A stretch of 32,094 bases of DNA from JAQBQZ01 sp964406475 (GTDB taxonomy: Bacteria; Patescibacteriota; Minisyncoccia; Phycocordibacterales; CAIRYW01): positions 1-32,094 of the forward strand of contig CAYORS010000011.1 in assembly GCA_964406475.1 (NCBI GenBank), given 5' to 3'. The translations under genes and the position numbers were made by a program. Position 1 is the first letter of the stretch. Each line of letters begins with the position of its first letter. This document shows positions 29,397 through 32,094 of the stretch, piece after piece. Under the pieces are notes generated by a model. The model did no database searches. It was not told the origin of the DNA and was given only the letters and a program-made list of their open reading frames with translations.

Positions 29397-30467
29397 ATGA
29401 AACAAAATATAGCTTTTCTGAAACAAATCTTCTCTCATTCATTTTCTTTTTTAAAAGAGTACGGCAGAGTCATTGTAATGCTTTTTGTGCCTATTGAAGC
29501 TGTCTTGCTTTTGTGCAATCTGTATTTCAATGTGATTGCTCACAATAATGGAGGAGGACTTGTATTTTTGTCTACTCTTTTGGTGAGTTTGTGTTCTTTT
29601 GTTTTTGCGGTTTTTAATACAGTGGTGATTTTTTCTTCTCCAGAAGCAGTCCGTGAAATCAAAGAAAAAGAATATACAGGAGTTCTGTCATACTACAAAT
29701 CCGTTTTGAAAAAAGCCTTCTCTCTTTTTGTGATTCAAGGGCTTGTTGGTCTCTTAAGTCTTTCTTTTGCAATCATCTCTTTTGTTGTTTTTGTGGTTGT
29801 TGCGTCACTACCGTATCTTTTGTCTGTATTTCTTGTTCGTCTAGGGGTAGAGTGGATGATAGATGTGTTTTTGTTTTTGGGTAAATGGTATATATTGGTC
29901 CCTTATCTTTCTATCTTTTTCATTCTTTTTATTATTGTTAATTTCTATTTTGCTTTCTTTAGCTTTTTCGCCACAATGGCTTATTTGTTTGAGGGAAGAA
30001 AGAATCTGCACGCTATCACAACGAGTTTTTTGATTGTGTCTCAAAACAAACTAAAAACTTTTCTCTCTATACTTGTTTTTTGGATTACAACAGCAATCCC
30101 GTTTCTGATTCTTGTGGGTCCTTTATATATCCATATGTGGATAGCAGATATCAAATCTCTTGTACTTCAGCGAGCTCTTCTTCCTGAAATACAGCCTGTC
30201 TTACCTGATGTTCCTTTAGGCCAAGCCATTATGTTGACTGTTTTGGGTTCTATTGCAACACTGATTGCCGTGTCTATTAATTCGGTTTTTCGATTTTATC
30301 TCTGGCAAGAAATCAAAAAGATAACAAAAGCTTTTGATGAAACGACCTATACCAAAACGCAATCATATCTGAAAAGTCTTATGATGACAGGATCTATTCT
30401 GTTAGTGCTTTGTTTCTTTGGATCACTCATTGTCATTAGCTTTTTTGGCATACGTACCTGGCATTAA
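29397..30467 (+). CDS. Polytopic membrane protein of unknown function
   Basis: The 356-residue protein has about six or seven long hydrophobic segments rich in Phe and Val (for example about 25-50, 60-85, 115-145, 155-185, 220-245, 275-300, 325-350). The start SFLKEYGRVIVMLFVPIEAV and a middle region with GRKNLHAITTSFLIVSQNK between helices resemble membrane proteins often annotated only as hypothetical in this kind of genome. No transport or catalytic motif is visible. It starts 33 bases after trhO and may share its transcript. Confidence 0.7.
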   Translation: MKQNIAFLKQIFSHSFSFLKEYGRVIVMLFVPIEAVLLLCNLYFNVIAHNNGGGLVFLSTLLVSLCSFVFAVFNTVVIFSSPEAVREIKEKEYTGVLSYYKSVLKKAFSLFVIQGLVGLLSLSFAIISFVVFVVVASLPYLLSVFLVRLGVEWMIDVFLFLGKWYILVPYLSIFFILFIIVNFYFAFFSFFATMAYLFEGRKNLHAITTSFLIVSQNKLKTFLSILVFWITTAIPFLILVGPLYIHMWIADIKSLVLQRALLPEIQPVLPDVPLGQAIMLTVLGSIATLIAVSINSVFRFYLWQEIKKITKAFDETTYTKTQSYLKSLMMTGSILLVLCFFGSLIVISFFGIRTWH

Positions 30468-30502
30468 AAAACAGGGGTTTTAAAAATCTAGAAAAATGTT
30501 AG

Positions 30503-30508
30503 TATGGT
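30503..30508 (+). promoter_or_regulatory. -10 box of ileS
   Basis: TATGGT lies 6 bases before the ATG; the same box and spacing occur at 21567-21824. Confidence 0.4.
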
Positions 30509-30514
30509 TTTATT

Positions 30515-32094
30515 ATGGAAGAACAACAAAAAAAGGCAAAAACAGAACATTCCCAAAGAGAGGAAAAAATCTTAAAGTTTTGGAAAGATAACAACATATT
30601 TCAAAAAACACTCGAAAAAAAATCTCCTCAAGGCGAATATGTTTTTTATGAGGGCCCACCAACGGCTAATGGTAAACCAGGGATCCATCACGTTGAAGCG
30701 CGAAGTTTCAAAGACGTAATGCCACGATACAAGACTATGCGAGGGTATCATGTCAGTCGAAAGGCGGGGTGGGACACTCACGGACTCCCAGTAGAACTTC
30801 AAGTAGAAAAGGCTCTCGGATTTACTTCCAAGAAAGATATCGAGACTTATGGTGTTGCAGCATACAACAAGAAATGTAAAGAAAGTGTTTTTGAATACAT
30901 TGATCTCTGGAAGAGCTTTACAGAGCGGATTGGCTACTGGGCGGATATGGATGATGCGTACTTCACATTTCACAACTCATATATAGAGAGTCTTTGGGGA
31001 GTAGTGGGCAAGGTTAATGAACAAAATCTCCTCTACAAGGATTATCGTATCGCGCCATGGTGTCCGCGATGTGGAACAGGGCTTTCGAGTCATGAACTTG
31101 CGCAAGGGTACCAAGATGTGAAAGATGTGACGGTTTATGTCAAATTTAAACTTACTGAAAAGAGTGTTGATATTTTGAAGTCTTCGGACACCTTCGCCGA
31201 AATACAAAAGACGGCTCAGCCAGACTTTCAAAATATCAACACTCCTCTTGTTCCTGTATATGTGCTTGCATGGACTACAACACCGTGGACTCTTCCAGGG
31301 AATGTGGCATTGGCTGTAGGGAATGATATTGAGTACATAAAAGTCAAAATTCAAGATTCAGAAGTTAGGGAAATTCTAATTCTAGCAAAGCAGAGGATGG
31401 AAATTTTGGGCGACAGTAGGTATGAAATTATTGAAACGATAAAAGGCTCTGATCTTGTTGGTCTTGAATACGAACCTCTCTTTCCTGAACTTAGGGATCA
31501 TATGCAATCAAGTAAGTTTCGAGCCGATGAATTTTCTACACATAAAAATGGATGGAAGGTATACGCAGCAGACTTTGTAACAACGACTGATGGTACTGGT
31601 GTTGTGCATATTGCACCAATGTACGGACAAGACGACTTTGAGCTCGCAACAAAATATGACCTACCAAAGCTACATACAGTAGATCCTTCTGGTAATTTTG
31701 TCTTAGGTCTAGTGCCCGAGAAATTTGCAGGACGATTTGTGAAAGAGGTGGATGAGAAAGGCAAGCCCCTAGTCGCTGTTGATGTGATTAATTATCTCAA
31801 AGAAAAAAACTTCTTCTTCAAACAAGAAAACTACTCTCACTCATATCCACATTGTTGGCGATGTAAGACTCCTCTTCTCTACTATGCACGAGACTCTTGG
31901 TACATCGGAATGTCAAAGCTTCGAGATACTCTTGTCAAAGAAAATGAAAACATTCATTGGGAACCAGAATACATCAAAGAGGGGAGATTTGGGGAGTGGC
32001 TTCGAGAGATTAAAGACTGGGCTATTTCACGAGAAAGATTTTGGGGTACACCGCTCCCTGTCTGGGTTTCAGAGGATGGTGCTGAGCGTGTTGT
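30515..32094 (+). CDS. ileS: Isoleucyl-tRNA synthetase, 5' part
   Basis: IleS charges tRNA-Ile and edits mischarged valine. The visible 526 codons are open to the window end. They contain YEGPPTANGKPGIHHVEA, whose GIHH corresponds to the HIGH motif, GWDTHGLPVELQVEK, the editing-domain approach PVYVLAWTTTPWTLPGN, the editing motif DGTGVVHIAPMYGQDD, and the zinc-type pair CPRCGTG and HCWRCKTPL. It ends in DWAISRERFWGTPLPVW, just before the expected KMSKS loop. The GIHH form and overall style match the eukaryote-like IleS branch. The start at 30515 follows a -10 box by 6 bases. Confidence 0.95.
   Translation, partial: MEEQQKKAKTEHSQREEKILKFWKDNNIFQKTLEKKSPQGEYVFYEGPPTANGKPGIHHVEARSFKDVMPRYKTMRGYHVSRKAGWDTHGLPVELQVEKALGFTSKKDIETYGVAAYNKKCKESVFEYIDLWKSFTERIGYWADMDDAYFTFHNSYIESLWGVVGKVNEQNLLYKDYRIAPWCPRCGTGLSSHELAQGYQDVKDVTVYVKFKLTEKSVDILKSSDTFAEIQKTAQPDFQNINTPLVPVYVLAWTTTPWTLPGNVALAVGNDIEYIKVKIQDSEVREILILAKQRMEILGDSRYEIIETIKGSDLVGLEYEPLFPELRDHMQSSKFRADEFSTHKNGWKVYAADFVTTTDGTGVVHIAPMYGQDDFELATKYDLPKLHTVDPSGNFVLGLVPEKFAGRFVKEVDEKGKPLVAVDVINYLKEKNFFFKQENYSHSYPHCWRCKTPLLYYARDSWYIGMSKLRDTLVKENENIHWEPEYIKEGRFGEWLREIKDWAISRERFWGTPLPVWVSEDGAERV

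Overview
The window is AT-rich, densely packed bacterial DNA, most likely from a Patescibacteria/CPR lineage (Parcubacteria-like). The reasons are short intergenic gaps, many small membrane proteins, a huge surface protein ending in paired peptidoglycan-binding domains, a class II photolyase, a MazG-like protein with a zinc knuckle, and secE-nusG-rplK not followed by rplA. The phylum is an inference from gene style; no rRNA gene is present.

Layout. 1-860: 3' end of a tRNA, a small membrane protein, repeats and tRNA-Val(TAC) on the minus strand. 907-4004: DUF475/TerC-like membrane protein, RluA-type pseudouridine synthase, ribosomal protein L19, and a convergent Na/Pi-cotransporter-like protein. 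4076-4613: tRNA-Leu(GAG), a second block of the same repeats, and tRNA-His(GTG). 4676-9090: P-loop kinase, a hypothetical protein, an orphan sensor histidine kinase, class II photolyase, a possible leader peptide with terminator, and an orphan gene. 9229-12349: folD, a SIMPL protein, then secE, nusG and rplK. 12442-15985: nucleotide genes: MazG-like with zinc knuckle, DHFR-like, MazG-like, dCTP deaminase, thymidylate-synthase family and a cytidine/dCMP-deaminase-like protein. 16080-21197: small membrane protein, beta-CASP nuclease, LOG/SLOG protein, orphan gene, glyA, tmk. 21218-30467: small membrane proteins, argS, DoxX, a 1384-residue secreted protease-like protein, trhO and a polytopic membrane protein. 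30515-end: ileS, cut by the window edge.

How the genes fit together. folD, glyA, the DHFR-like gene, the thyA homologue, dcd, two MazG-like genes, the deaminase and tmk together cover C1-folate cycling and dTTP supply. The thyA homologue has Asp where thymidylate synthases use the Asn that selects dUMP over dCMP, so its substrate is open.

Expression signals. Most promoters place a TATAAT-like -10 box 6-7 bases before the start codon, which predicts leaderless mRNAs; Shine-Dalgarno sequences are rare. This moved several starts inward (photolyase, histidine kinase, thyA, surface protease, trhO). Several stop codons lie inside terminator hairpins.

Most unusual feature. tRNA-Val and tRNA-Leu are each followed by the same two palindromic repeat modules. 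The ends of these modules are copies, direct and inverted, of the T-arm and acceptor end of that particular tRNA. A degenerate third copy of one module follows the tRNA at the left edge.
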